A DNA stretch of 64,000 nt, from positions 14,844 through 78,843 of the forward strand of contig CAYRZF010000001.1 in the NCBI GenBank assembly GCA_964428805.1, in the 5' to 3' direction. The number at the start of each line of letters is the position of its first letter. Within the stretch, counting starts at the first letter, position 1. Positions 10,126-18,818 of the stretch are shown in pieces. The DNA is from CAYRZF01 sp964428805 (lineage in GTDB: Bacteria > Methylomirabilota > Methylomirabilia > Rokubacteriales > CSP1-6). The translations under genes and the position numbers were made by a program. The notes under the pieces were generated by a model. That model saw only the letters and a list, made by a program, of their open reading frames with translations. It was not told the origin of the DNA and ran no database searches.

Positions 10126-11229
10126 ATGAAGGCCAGGGCTGCGGTGTTGTTCGAGGTCGGGCGGAAACTGGAGATCCGCGAGGTCGAGGTGCAGGCCCCG
10201 CAGGCCGGCGAGGTGCTGATCCAGATGGCGGCGGGCGGTGTCTGCCATAGCGACCTGCACGTGATGACGGGCCACCTCGTCGCGCCGCTGCCCGCGGTCC
10301 TCGGTCACGAAGGGGCGGGCCGCGTCGCAGACGTCGGGCCTGGCGTCACGGCCGTCAAGCCCGGGGATCACGTGATCCCGCTCTGGCGGCTTTCATGCGG
10401 CATGTGCGAGTACTGCAGCGGCGGCCGGCCGGCGCTCTGTCCCGAGGGCACGCAGATCCGGATGACGGGGCGTCTCCTTGATGGCACCACCCGGTTCACG
10501 CTGGATGGGAAGGAGATCAAGCACTTCGCCGGTGTGTCGAGCTTCTCCGAATATTCCGTCGTCCCTGAAAAGGCGGTGCTCAAGATCCCCGATGATCTGC
10601 CGCTTGACCGGGCGGCGCTCTTAGGTTGCGCCGTGATCACCGGGGTCGGCGCGGTGTTCAACGCCGCCCAGGTGAAGCCCGGGAGCACTGTGGCCGTCTT
10701 CGGGGCAGGCGGGGTGGGCCTGAACGTGATCCAGGGCGCGGCCCTCGCCGGGGCGGAAAAAATCATCGCCGTAGACCTCCTGGACCGGAAGCTCGAGTTC
10801 GCGCGACGGTTCGGCGCCACGCATACCGTCAACGCGGCGGCGGGGAATCCCGTGGAGGAGATCCGCGCTCTGACAGGCGGCAAGGGGGTGAACTACGCCT
10901 TCGAGGTGATCGGCCTGCCGGCGACAATGCGCCAGGCCTACGATGCGCTCGCCAAGCGCGGTATCGCGGTGGTGGTCGGAGTGACGCCAATGACGACGGA
11001 GGTGTCGGTGCCGGTGATGACGCTCGTCTTCGAGGAGCGGGTCCTGACGGGATCGATCTACGGCTCGAGCCGCCCGCGGATCGACATTCCAAAACTCATC
11101 GAGCTCTACCGGGCCGGGAAACTGAAACTCGACGAGCTGCTCACGCGCACCTACCCGTTCAATGAAATCAACGAGGCATACGCGGCGCTTGAGCGGGGCG
11201 AGGTTGCCCGAAGTGTCGTGACCTTCTGA
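10126..11229 (+). CDS. Zinc-dependent alcohol dehydrogenase (class III/AdhC-like)
   Basis: 367 residues of the medium-chain dehydrogenase family. Catalytic zinc residues are C40, H61 and E62 (GGVCHSDLH, LGHEGAGRV) with a third Cys in LGCAVITG. The structural zinc is bound by C91, C94, C97 and C105. The NAD-binding Rossmann motif is VAVFGAGGVGLNVIQGA. The domain order and the IYGSSRPRIDIPKLIELY ending match class III/benzyl-alcohol-type enzymes. The substrate cannot be fixed, although a CoA ligase of the benzoate type lies 1.3 kb downstream. The start ATG follows CGGGAGGATAATGCC. Confidence 0.9.
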   Translation: MKARAAVLFEVGRKLEIREVEVQAPQAGEVLIQMAAGGVCHSDLHVMTGHLVAPLPAVLGHEGAGRVADVGPGVTAVKPGDHVIPLWRLSCGMCEYCSGGRPALCPEGTQIRMTGRLLDGTTRFTLDGKEIKHFAGVSSFSEYSVVPEKAVLKIPDDLPLDRAALLGCAVITGVGAVFNAAQVKPGSTVAVFGAGGVGLNVIQGAALAGAEKIIAVDLLDRKLEFARRFGATHTVNAAAGNPVEEIRALTGGKGVNYAFEVIGLPATMRQAYDALAKRGIAVVVGVTPMTTEVSVPVMTLVFEERVLTGSIYGSSRPRIDIPKLIELYRAGKLKLDELLTRTYPFNEINEAYAALERGEVARSVVTF

Positions 11230-11264
11230 CGGCTCCGGCCGCCTAACTCGCGCCTTGCGGCCGA

Positions 11265-11277
11265 TGACAACATGTCA
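11265..11277. promoter_or_regulatory. Inverted repeat TGACA-ACA-TGTCA, possible enhancer site
   Basis: Two 5-base arms around three bases, about 120 bases upstream of the sigma-54-type promoter. The position suits a bacterial enhancer-binding protein. The short arms make this weak evidence. Confidence 0.3.
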
Positions 11278-11383
11278 CTTCGAGCCTAAAAGCGTCCGTC
11301 CAGCTTAAAGTCTCTTTAACCCCTTCGTCTGAATTTCGCTGCTAAATCTAGCGCTCCCGCCTTAGCGTTCCTTGAAATTTCCC

Positions 11384-11400
11384 TTGGCACATCCCTTGCT
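11384..11400 (+). promoter_or_regulatory. Sigma-54-type -24/-12 promoter
   Basis: TTGGCAC, five bases, TTGCT: an exact match to the RpoN consensus with GG and GC ten bases apart. It is the only visible promoter in the 234-base gap between the dehydrogenase and the lipoprotein gene. Transcription would start near 11411. Confidence 0.7.
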
Positions 11401-11463
11401 TGTATCCAAATCGGGAGCACCGGCCCCGTTCGGAGGTCAAGTTAGGAAAGCAGAGGCTAAACC

Positions 11464-11952
11464 ATGACAAAGCCCGCCCACATCGTCTTTCCGCTGCTTA
11501 TCGTGGCGATGGCCGCCAGCTCGGGCTGTGCCGCCATCGGCCTTACGCTCTTGGGTGCCGGGGCCGGGACGGCCGCGGGCTCCGGGGTTTCCTACACCGT
11601 GGACAGCATCGCCTACAAGACGTTCGCCGCCTCCGAGGAGGGACTCCGGGCGGCCACGCTGAAAACCCTCAAGCGGATGGACCTCAGGGTAAAGGAGAAC
11701 CAGCGCACTGAGGCCGGAACTCAGATCGTGGCTGAGGCCAGCGATCGGACCGTCGAAATCGAGCTAGATCATGTAACCACGAAGACATCCCGCATGCGCG
11801 TCAATGTCAAGCAGGGCTGGTTCTTCAAGGATCGCGCCACGGCAACGGAGATCATTCTCCAGACCGAGCGAACGCTCGAGGACGAGCCGACGCCGGCACG
11901 CCAGGCGACCCGACCCGCGGCCGCCCCGGCTCCCAAGAAGGAGATTCGATAA
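11464..11952 (+). CDS. DUF3568-like lipoprotein
   Basis: 162 residues. A type II signal peptide ends in a lipobox at ASSGC, then comes a Gly/Ala-rich segment (LLGAGAGTAAGSGVSY). The DUF3568-like domain has the pattern of repeated strands around KTFAASEEGLRAATLKTLK and MDLRVKENQ. An Ala/Pro/Lys-rich tail closes it. The family is small periplasmic or outer-membrane-anchored proteins of unknown function. It is preceded by a sigma-54-type promoter, so it is probably induced by a specific enhancer-binding protein. The next gene is another small exported protein. Confidence 0.75.
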   Translation: MTKPAHIVFPLLIVAMAASSGCAAIGLTLLGAGAGTAAGSGVSYTVDSIAYKTFAASEEGLRAATLKTLKRMDLRVKENQRTEAGTQIVAEASDRTVEIELDHVTTKTSRMRVNVKQGWFFKDRATATEIILQTERTLEDEPTPARQATRPAAAPAPKKEIR

Positions 11953-12100
11953 CGGTGAGAGAGAACCCCCGCAATCCAGGATAGAAAATCGTCGGTCTCA
12001 TGGTGTTCCTCTGAAGGTGTGCCGATGAGTTGACACCGAGGTATCCCCTAGGATAAGTAAGAATAAGGTGGGAAACACTCAGAACACGGAGGAGCGATAT

Positions 12101-12454
12101 ATGAAAGGCGTGAAGCGCTGGCCCGTGGTGGCCCTAACTATCCTGGCGATCCTGGTCGTGAGCCTCGCTCCGGCCCTGGCTGCAGATACGACCAAGGTGG
12201 ACGCCGCTACCAAGAAGGTCGAATCCGGCGCCAAGAAGATCGGCGACGGCAAGATCGGCGAGGGCGTCGAGGAAACCGCCAAGGGGATCGGCAACACGGT
12301 GGTGGAGGGCGCTAAGTTCACCGGCGAGAAGTTCAAGGAAGCGGGCAAAGCGGCAGAACCTGCCGCCAAGAGCACCTGGGAGAAGGTCAAGGATGGGGCC
12401 AACTCATTTGGCTCCAGCGTGAAGAACTTCTTTACCAATCTCTTCGGCAACTAG
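12101..12454 (+). CDS. Small exported amphipathic protein
   Basis: 117 residues starting at the ATG with GGAGG six bases upstream; the open frame extends to 12068 but has no signal there. The signal peptide MKGVKRWPVVALTILAIL ends at PALAADTT. The mature part is Lys/Gly/Glu-rich with loose 11-residue periodicity (KIGDGKIGEGVEETAKGIG) and an amphipathic C-terminal helix SSVKNFFTNLFG. It looks like small periplasmic stress or LEA-like helices but no family is certain. A TTGACA stands at 12030-12035 in the 148-base gap before it, though the -10 spacing is poor. Confidence 0.65.
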   Translation: MKGVKRWPVVALTILAILVVSLAPALAADTTKVDAATKKVESGAKKIGDGKIGEGVEETAKGIGNTVVEGAKFTGEKFKEAGKAAEPAAKSTWEKVKDGANSFGSSVKNFFTNLFGN

Positions 12455-12525
12455 GGCTCAATCCTGCTCATCCAGCCCAGCCCGGAACGCCCTCCGGGCG
12501 GCCAGGGCGGAGTACATCAACTTAC

Positions 12526-14085
12526 GTGGGATTCAACGCTGCGGCGTTCTTCGTGGATCGCCACCTGGCGGAGGGTCGGGGCGACCGCACCGTGTTCCGC
12601 TACCAGGGCCGACGCATCAGCTACGCCGAGCTGGCCGAGCGGGTCAACCGCTTCGGCAACGCGCTCGGTGAGCTCGGCGTGGAGATCGAGAACCGGGTCC
12701 TCCTGATCCTTCCCGACTGCCCCGAGTTCGCCGAGGTCTTTTGGGGCGCCATCAAGATCGGGGCGGTGCCCGTTCCCGTGAACCCCTGGCTTAAAGGCCC
12801 CGACTACGCCTTCCTCCTGGAGGACAGCCGCGCCAAAGTGGCTGTCGTCTGCGCCGAGGCAGCCGGCCAGATCATCCCCCTTCGGAACCAGTGCCGGTTC
12901 CTACGGCACATCGTCGTGACGGGTCGGTCGGAGCGCGGGATAGAGGCCTACGAGGAGCTCCTGGCGCGGGGGGGGCCAAGCCTCGAGCCCGCTGAGACCA
13001 CCCGGGAAGACGTGGCGCTCTGGGGGTATACCTCGGGGTCCACGGGGAAGCCGAAGGCCACCATTCACCTCCACGGCGACCTCGTCCATGCGGCGGACCT
13101 GGTCGGCGACCAGATCTTCGGCATCGCCCACGACGATCTGACCTTTTCCGCTTCCAAGCTCTTTTTCGCCTACGGCCTCGGCAATTCGCTCTACTTCCCG
13201 GCCCGGGTGGGAGCCGCCTCCGTGCTGGTCCCCGAACGGATTGACCCGGAGTCGGCCTTCGAGATGATCGCCAAAGAGCGGCCGACGGTGTTCTTCGCCG
13301 TCGCGACCCTCTACGCCCGCATGCTCCAGGTCGAAGACGCCGAGCGGCGCTATGATCTCTCCTCGCTCCGCCTGTGCGTCTCCTCCGGCGAAGCGCTTCC
13401 GCCGGCGGTCTTTTACGCCTGGAAGTCGCGCTTCGGCCACGAGCTGCTGGACGTTGTCGGCTCCACCGAGGCGTTGCACGACTTCATCGCCAATCGTCCG
13501 GGACAGATCCGGCCCGGCTCCAGCGGCAAGGTGATCCCGGGCTTCGAGGCGAAGCTGGTGGACGACCACGGCAGTCCAGTAATGCCCGGAAACGTCGGGC
13601 ACCTCCTGATCAAGGCCCCCACTGCGGCGCTTTATTACTGGAAGCGCCGGGCCCAGACCCGAGCGACAATGCTGGGAGAGTGGCTCAGGACCGGCGATAT
13701 GTTCTACGAGGACACCGACGGGTACTTCTACTTCTGCGGTCGCTCGGACGACATGCTCAAGGTGGGTGGCATGTGGGTCTCCCCCGTGGAGGTGGAGGGG
13801 GCGATGTTGGAGCACCCAGCTGTACTCGAAGTCGGCGTGATCGGCCGCTTGGATGCCGATGGGCTGACCAAGCCTCATGCCTTCGTAGTCCTCAAGCCCG
13901 ACCACGCGCCATCCGACAGGCTCGCCGGCGAGATCCGGGAATTCGTCAAGAACCGTCTGTCAGACTACAAGGCCCCCCGGTGGGTGGAGTTCGTCTCCGA
14001 CCTCCCCAAGACCCCCACGGGCAAGATCCAGCGCTTCCGCCTGCGCTCCGGGGCCCTGAAAGAGCTGCCGACCGGTGAGAACTGA
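12526..14085 (+). CDS. Aryl-CoA ligase (benzoate-CoA ligase family)
   Basis: 519 residues of the ANL adenylate-forming superfamily, which activates a carboxylic acid to acyl-AMP and then acyl-CoA. Visible motifs are the phosphate-binding loop YTSGSTGKPK (about 170), the A5-type segment VGSTEALHDF, the hinge region RTGDMFYEDTDGYFYFCGRS with DDMLKVGG, and the A10 lysine in PKTPTGKIQR. The overall pattern is closest to benzoate/4-hydroxybenzoate-CoA ligases. The GTG start at 12526 has GGAG farther upstream than usual. It overlaps the flavoprotein gene by 11 bases, so the two probably act in one aromatic-acid route. Confidence 0.85.
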   Translation: MGFNAAAFFVDRHLAEGRGDRTVFRYQGRRISYAELAERVNRFGNALGELGVEIENRVLLILPDCPEFAEVFWGAIKIGAVPVPVNPWLKGPDYAFLLEDSRAKVAVVCAEAAGQIIPLRNQCRFLRHIVVTGRSERGIEAYEELLARGGPSLEPAETTREDVALWGYTSGSTGKPKATIHLHGDLVHAADLVGDQIFGIAHDDLTFSASKLFFAYGLGNSLYFPARVGAASVLVPERIDPESAFEMIAKERPTVFFAVATLYARMLQVEDAERRYDLSSLRLCVSSGEALPPAVFYAWKSRFGHELLDVVGSTEALHDFIANRPGQIRPGSSGKVIPGFEAKLVDDHGSPVMPGNVGHLLIKAPTAALYYWKRRAQTRATMLGEWLRTGDMFYEDTDGYFYFCGRSDDMLKVGGMWVSPVEVEGAMLEHPAVLEVGVIGRLDADGLTKPHAFVVLKPDHAPSDRLAGEIREFVKNRLSDYKAPRWVEFVSDLPKTPTGKIQRFRLRSGALKELPTGEN

Positions 14086-15622
14086 ATCGGTTGACGTCGC
14101 AGTGGTGGGAGGCGGGGCCGCGGCGCTCCGAGCCTGTCTGGCTGCGGCGCAGGCCGGCGCGCGGGTGGGCGCGGTGTCTAAGGGGAAGTTCGCCGGCTCC
14201 GGCTGCACCCACGCCATGGACTCGAAGATCGAGTTCTCCGTGATCAACTGTCCCATGCCAGATCCCGACACCCCCTCCAGGTACGCTGAGGATCTCCAGC
14301 TTGTCGGCCAGGGGCTCAAGGATGAGGCGCGGATCCGCTTCTTCACTGAACGATCGGGTGCTGAAGCGGCGTTGCTGGAGCGGCTGGGGGTTCCCCTCTC
14401 GACGGGCGGCGAGTACCGCCGCATGAAGATGCTGGGCTCACGTTACCCGCGCGGGATCATCTGTCCCGCCCACTTCGGCACGAAGGTCCTCCAGGCTCTC
14501 TGGGTGGCGACGCCAAAGGAGCGCTTCCGGGTATGGGACCGCACCATGGTCCTGGACCTCGTGACCGACGGCGATCGGGTTGCGGGGCTCGTCTGCCTGG
14601 ACCTCAGTCGCGGAGAGATCTGGCTCCTCCGGGCCGGGGCGGTGGTGCTGGGGGCCGGCGGTGCCGGCAACGTATTCTCGCTGACCACGAACCCGCGGGA
14701 GCTGACCGGTGACGGCTACGCCCTGGCCCACCGCGCCGGAGCGGCCCTGCATCACACGGAGTTCATCCAGTACGTGATCCTCACGGTGGCCCCGATCCGT
14801 GGCTACTTTCTTCTCACGTACCTCCTGATGCAAGGCGAGCTGATGGACGAGGGGGGCGCACGGTTCACGCTGGGAGTGGACGTGGCGTCGGCCACCCCCC
14901 TGGAGCAAAAGCGCGCCCTCATGGAGTTCATGGGATGGATCGCCGCGCGCAAGCGTTCCAGCCCAGAGGCGCGCGTCTTCTGGGACGGTCGACGCATCGG
15001 AAAGGCCGAGCTCGAGGCCAGCATGCCGAAGACCTACGCGGCGTTTCTACGCCGCGGCCACGACCTTGCCAGGCACCCAGTGGAGATCGACCTCGGGGCC
15101 CACCAGTTCCTCGGTGGCGTCGCGACAGATGTGGATGCGCGCTCGACACTGCCGAACCTGTTCGCCGCGGGCGATGTCGCCGACAGCGTGCAGGGGGCAG
15201 ACCGTATCAACGGGAGCGGCTTCATGGAGGCCCTGGTCTTCGGCGGCGTGGCCGGCGCCGCTGCCGCGGGGTCGGTTCAGCCCCTCCCGCGCTTCGTCGA
15301 TCTGCCGCCCGCCTACGCCCGCCGGTCCCCGCTACCGCCTCCGAGAATCCAGGGTTGTCGGCGGTGGCTGAGCCGGGAGATGGACCCGGTCCTGGCCCTG
15401 CGGGACCGGGAGACGCTGAGTCGTCTGGCGGGCGAGATCGAGGCGGAGCGATTGGAGCTGGAGGCGGGGGGACTCGTCGGACCCGATGCCGATGCCACAC
15501 GGCAGTTGCATGAGCTCCGCTCGACCCTTACGTCCGCCCTTCTCGTGATCCGCCCCTCTCTGGCGCGCGCACAGGATCTTGGCCTCTTCCGCACGGTCCC
15601 GGCCACAGTCCTTTCCCGCTAG
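14075..15622 (+). CDS. FAD-dependent oxidoreductase, fumarate reductase/aspartate oxidase flavoprotein type
   Basis: 515 residues. The N-terminal dinucleotide motif is VAVVGGGAAALRACLAAAQA. Further FAD contacts are in VVLGAGGAGNVFS and AAGDVADSVQGADRINGSGF. A helical cap domain lies between, and the C-terminal helical domain resembles the fumarate reductase/L-aspartate oxidase group. There is no iron-sulfur partner or membrane anchor subunit next to it. Translation starts inside the preceding CoA ligase gene. It could oxidise or reduce an acyl-CoA or acid made by that ligase, but the substrate is unknown. Its stop overlaps the convergent hpnJ-like stop within CTAG. Confidence 0.75.
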   Translation: MRTESVDVAVVGGGAAALRACLAAAQAGARVGAVSKGKFAGSGCTHAMDSKIEFSVINCPMPDPDTPSRYAEDLQLVGQGLKDEARIRFFTERSGAEAALLERLGVPLSTGGEYRRMKMLGSRYPRGIICPAHFGTKVLQALWVATPKERFRVWDRTMVLDLVTDGDRVAGLVCLDLSRGEIWLLRAGAVVLGAGGAGNVFSLTTNPRELTGDGYALAHRAGAALHHTEFIQYVILTVAPIRGYFLLTYLLMQGELMDEGGARFTLGVDVASATPLEQKRALMEFMGWIAARKRSSPEARVFWDGRRIGKAELEASMPKTYAAFLRRGHDLARHPVEIDLGAHQFLGGVATDVDARSTLPNLFAAGDVADSVQGADRINGSGFMEALVFGGVAGAAAAGSVQPLPRFVDLPPAYARRSPLPPPRIQGCRRWLSREMDPVLALRDRETLSRLAGEIEAERLELEAGGLVGPDADATRQLHELRSTLTSALLVIRPSLARAQDLGLFRTVPATVLSR

Positions 15623-17061
15623 GACTGGCGGCGACCGGAAAGGAACCGCAGGAACTGCGCCCCCTCGCTGAGGCGGCGGCGCAGGACCTTCCCGTCGGCG
15701 ACCATTTCCCGGACCATGGCGTAGATCTTCCGGGGCCTGAAGTAGAACCGCCGGTAAAACTCCTCCACCGACTGGAAGATCTCGGTGTGGGCGAGGTGGG
15801 GGTAGGAGAGCGCCGCGACCTGCGTCCCCCGGCCATCCACCAGGCGGCTGTCGGTCAACCACCCCTGGTCGAGGGCCTGGCGGTAGAGCGCGGTGCCGGG
15901 ATACGGCGCCGCAATCGACGCCTGAATGGTGTCGGGCTCGATCTCGCGGGCGAAGCGGATCGTTTCCTGGATGGTCTCGCGCGTCTCGCCGGGGAGACCC
16001 AGGATGAACGTGCCGTGGATCTTGATTCCCAGCCGCCTGGCCTCCCGGGTGAAGCGGCGGGCCTGGTCCAGCCGGATTCCCTTCTTGATGTTATTGAGGA
16101 TCTGCTGGCTCCCCGACTCGTAGCCGACCACGAGGAGGCGGAGGCCATTGTCTCTGAGAACCTTGAGGCTCTCGGAGGGCACGTTCGCCTTCGCGTTAGA
16201 TGACCAGGTGACCCCGAGCCGCCCGAGCCGCCGGGCGATAGCCTCGGCTCGCGGCAGGTCGTCGGTGAAGGTATCGTCGTCGAAGAAATATTCCTTGACC
16301 TGCGGAAAGTAGCGCGTCGCGAGCTGGATCTCCTCCGCCACGTGCTCCGGGCTTCGGGTGCGGTACCGGTGCCCGCCGACGGTTTGGGGCCAGAGGCAGA
16401 ACGTGCATTTGGAGCGGCAACCGCGGCCGGTGTAGAGCGAGACGTACGGGTGGAGGAGGTAGCCGATGGCATAGTGCCCGACGGTGAGGTCGCGCTTATA
16501 CACGTCCACCACGAACGGCAGGGCGTCCATGTTCTCGAGAGTTGGCCGGTCCGGATTGTGGACCACCGTGCCGTTCTGGCGGTAGCTGAGACCCCGGACG
16601 GCGTGGAGCGGGACCCCCCGCGCCACCTCCTCGATCGTGAAGTCAAATTCCTCGCGCGCGACGAAGTCGATCGCCGGGGAGGCGCGGAGCGAGGGCTCCG
16701 GCTGCACCGAGACGTGCGCTCCAATGAAGCCGATGCGGAGACTCGGGTTGGCTTCCTTCAGGGCCTCTGCCACCTTCACGTCGTGGGGAAAGGACGGCGT
16801 ACTGGTGTGGACAATGGCCAGCACGTACTCCCGCGCGAGCGGGAGCAGGTCACGGAGGGTCAGGCCGTCGGGCGGCGCGTCCACGAGGCGGCAGCCCGGC
16901 ACGAGCGCCGCGGTCTGGGCGAGCCAGGTCGGATACCAGAAGGAGCGAATCTCCCGCCGGGCCTGATACCGCGATCCCGCGCCGCCGTCGAACCCTTCGA
17001 AGGAAGGCGGGTGAAGAAAGAGGGTGCGCAGGTGGCTTCCGGCCATGGCGGCTTCCATCAT
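15619..17061 (-). CDS. hpnJ: HpnJ-like B12-binding-domain radical SAM protein
   Basis: 480 residues (possibly 474 from the internal ATG at 17043). The N-terminal block FLHPPSFEGFDGGAGSRYQ and the SFWYPTWLAQ segment are characteristic of HpnJ, the hopanoid enzyme that converts the ribosyl side chain toward the cyclitol ether. A cobalamin-binding-like domain covers residues 80-160. The radical SAM cluster is CRSKCTFC (C215, C219, C222), followed by FFDDDTFTDD and GYESGSQQILNNIKKG. No other hopanoid gene is in the window. It is the last gene of the ketosynthase/ACP operon, ten bases after the GT39 gene, so it may also act on the product of that cluster. Confidence 0.82.
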   Translation of the reverse strand: MMEAAMAGSHLRTLFLHPPSFEGFDGGAGSRYQARREIRSFWYPTWLAQTAALVPGCRLVDAPPDGLTLRDLLPLAREYVLAIVHTSTPSFPHDVKVAEALKEANPSLRIGFIGAHVSVQPEPSLRASPAIDFVAREEFDFTIEEVARGVPLHAVRGLSYRQNGTVVHNPDRPTLENMDALPFVVDVYKRDLTVGHYAIGYLLHPYVSLYTGRGCRSKCTFCLWPQTVGGHRYRTRSPEHVAEEIQLATRYFPQVKEYFFDDDTFTDDLPRAEAIARRLGRLGVTWSSNAKANVPSESLKVLRDNGLRLLVVGYESGSQQILNNIKKGIRLDQARRFTREARRLGIKIHGTFILGLPGETRETIQETIRFAREIEPDTIQASIAAPYPGTALYRQALDQGWLTDSRLVDGRGTQVAALSYPHLAHTEIFQSVEEFYRRFYFRPRKIYAMVREMVADGKVLRRRLSEGAQFLRFLSGRRQS

Positions 17062-17070
17062 AGCACTTCG

Positions 17071-18798
17071 CTATGGCTGGCTTGAGTAGAGCCAGCGACC
17101 GCCTCCCGTGGCCAACAGATGGACCTGAGACGTGGGAAGCTCGGCCACGGCACTCCTCCCGCGCTCTCGGATGGTCAGGAGGAAGATCCGTCGCGAGCTC
17201 CGCCACGCCTCGACCAGGCGCGGACGCTCCCAGAACGTGTCCCGCGCCTCAGGGAAGGTCGCGCCGAACCCGAGTACGCTCACCCGGCCGTCCAGGATCA
17301 CTGGCCGCCGGCCGCTGTAGAACTCCAGGGCGCCGGAGTTCTCGATCGGTCCTTCGTGGACAAGGAGATCCGCCGGGCCCGCGCGGCGGCTCACCTCTAA
17401 TGCCATCCCGCGAACGGAGCGGGATTCCACCACCAGCGACTCCGCGCGCGCCACGAGCGGCATCCAACCCAGGAGCGTTGCGAGGATCACGCAGAGGCCG
17501 AGTGTCCGGCTGCCGCGCGAGATGGCCACGAGGAGACCCACGCTCCCCGCTGCAAAGGCCAGCGCCGTGCCCCCGACCAGGCGCCGGAGATCCTCCCAGG
17601 GGGGAACCGGCGCGGCCTGACCGAGGGCCATCTCCTTGCGGGTGTACACGTCCGTGGCGCCGAGGACCCACCCCATGAAGGCCCGGCCGTCGCCCCCATA
17701 GACCCAGAGGGAGCCGAGGACAATCGCCGAGAAGGCGACCAGGTGGAGCACTAGGACGAGGCGGACGGCGCGCTCCTCCTTCCACGAGCGCGCGGCCAGG
17801 AGAGCGAGAGCGGGATACGCGGGGAGCCCGTAGTGGGGAAGCTTGAAGGAGGCGAGTGCGAAAAGGAAGAAGACCCCCGTCGCCCAGAGCGCGAGCGCGA
17901 TCCACGGGGCCTCCCTCGGATCACGCCAGGCGCGCCGCCTGATGAGTCCCGCCACGGTTAGGGTCGCGGGCAGGACCCACGGGAAGGCGCCAAGCCCCGC
18001 CACCGCGAGGAACTCGAAGCTGCTGAGCGGGACGTCCTCATCGGGGAAATGACGGGCGCCCGCGACATTCAGCAAGTGGTTGTCCACGACGGTGTACCAG
18101 AGGAAGCCAGGGTTCCGAAGCTCTACCAGGAAATACCAGGTGCCACCGACGGCAATGAGGAGCCCCAGCCCACCCCACGACAACCACCGGGAGATCGGGC
18201 GGAGCTGGCCGGCGAGGGCCCGTGACAGAGCTACGGCAGCCAGCGGTCCCAGCGCCCCCAACGGGTCCTTGGCGAGCGCGGCAATCCCGAGGGCGGCACA
18301 CCCCAGCGTCGCCAGACGCCCGGACTCGGCGGGCGCGAGCAGGAGCAGCAGGAAGCCCCACTGAATCGCAGCGACAAAAAGGGTCTCCGGTCGCAGGTAG
18401 CGGCCGTAGGCGAAGAACCCCGCACTGGTCAGAAGGGCGAGCCCCGCGACAGCGCCGGCCCGGGGGGAGAGGAGGCGGGCACCTAAAAGCGCCGTCCCCC
18501 CCACGGCGGCCAAGCCTCCCAGGACCGGCCAGAGGCGCAACGCGCCCTCCGTCGGCCCCCACACCGTCATACCGAGGGCGCCGAGCCAGTAGAGAAGGGG
18601 AGGTTTATCGAAGTATCGGACGCCGTTCAGGTGGAGCGTGATCCAATCGCCCCCCAGCAGAATCTCGCGGGCAATCTCGGCGTGCATCCCTTCCCCGGGG
18701 TCGTCGAGCGGGGCGCGGCCGAGTCCGGGAAGGAGGAGTGCCCCGGCGGCCACGAGAACAAGGCCGACGGCGCCCCAAGCCGAGCGAAAGAGGTTCAC
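17071..18798 (-). CDS. GT39/ArnT-like membrane glycosyltransferase
   Basis: 575 residues, GTG start. About ten to twelve membrane segments are visible (for example LVLVAAGALLLPGLG and GAVAGLALLTSAGFFAYG). The first periplasmic loop carries the DDPGEGMHAEIAREI acidic motif, and a FDKPPLLYW segment follows, as in ArnT and other undecaprenyl-phosphate-sugar-dependent transferases. The C-terminal part is a soluble periplasmic domain with FYSGRRPVILDGR. Such enzymes move a sugar from a polyprenyl-phosphate carrier to a lipid or protein in the periplasm. The GT2 enzyme of the same operon could make the donor. Twenty bases separate it from the upstream small exported protein. Confidence 0.82.
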   Translation of the reverse strand: MNLFRSAWGAVGLVLVAAGALLLPGLGRAPLDDPGEGMHAEIAREILLGGDWITLHLNGVRYFDKPPLLYWLGALGMTVWGPTEGALRLWPVLGGLAAVGGTALLGARLLSPRAGAVAGLALLTSAGFFAYGRYLRPETLFVAAIQWGFLLLLLAPAESGRLATLGCAALGIAALAKDPLGALGPLAAVALSRALAGQLRPISRWLSWGGLGLLIAVGGTWYFLVELRNPGFLWYTVVDNHLLNVAGARHFPDEDVPLSSFEFLAVAGLGAFPWVLPATLTVAGLIRRRAWRDPREAPWIALALWATGVFFLFALASFKLPHYGLPAYPALALLAARSWKEERAVRLVLVLHLVAFSAIVLGSLWVYGGDGRAFMGWVLGATDVYTRKEMALGQAAPVPPWEDLRRLVGGTALAFAAGSVGLLVAISRGSRTLGLCVILATLLGWMPLVARAESLVVESRSVRGMALEVSRRAGPADLLVHEGPIENSGALEFYSGRRPVILDGRVSVLGFGATFPEARDTFWERPRLVEAWRSSRRIFLLTIRERGRSAVAELPTSQVHLLATGGGRWLYSSQP

Positions 18799-18818
18799 GC
18801 CGCCTTGATCGTGACCCC

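Noticed and set aside
12030..12058. TTGACA upstream of the small exported protein as a sigma-70 promoter
   Set aside because: The only -10-like hexamers lie at 13 bases or are poor at 17-18, so it is not listed as a feature.
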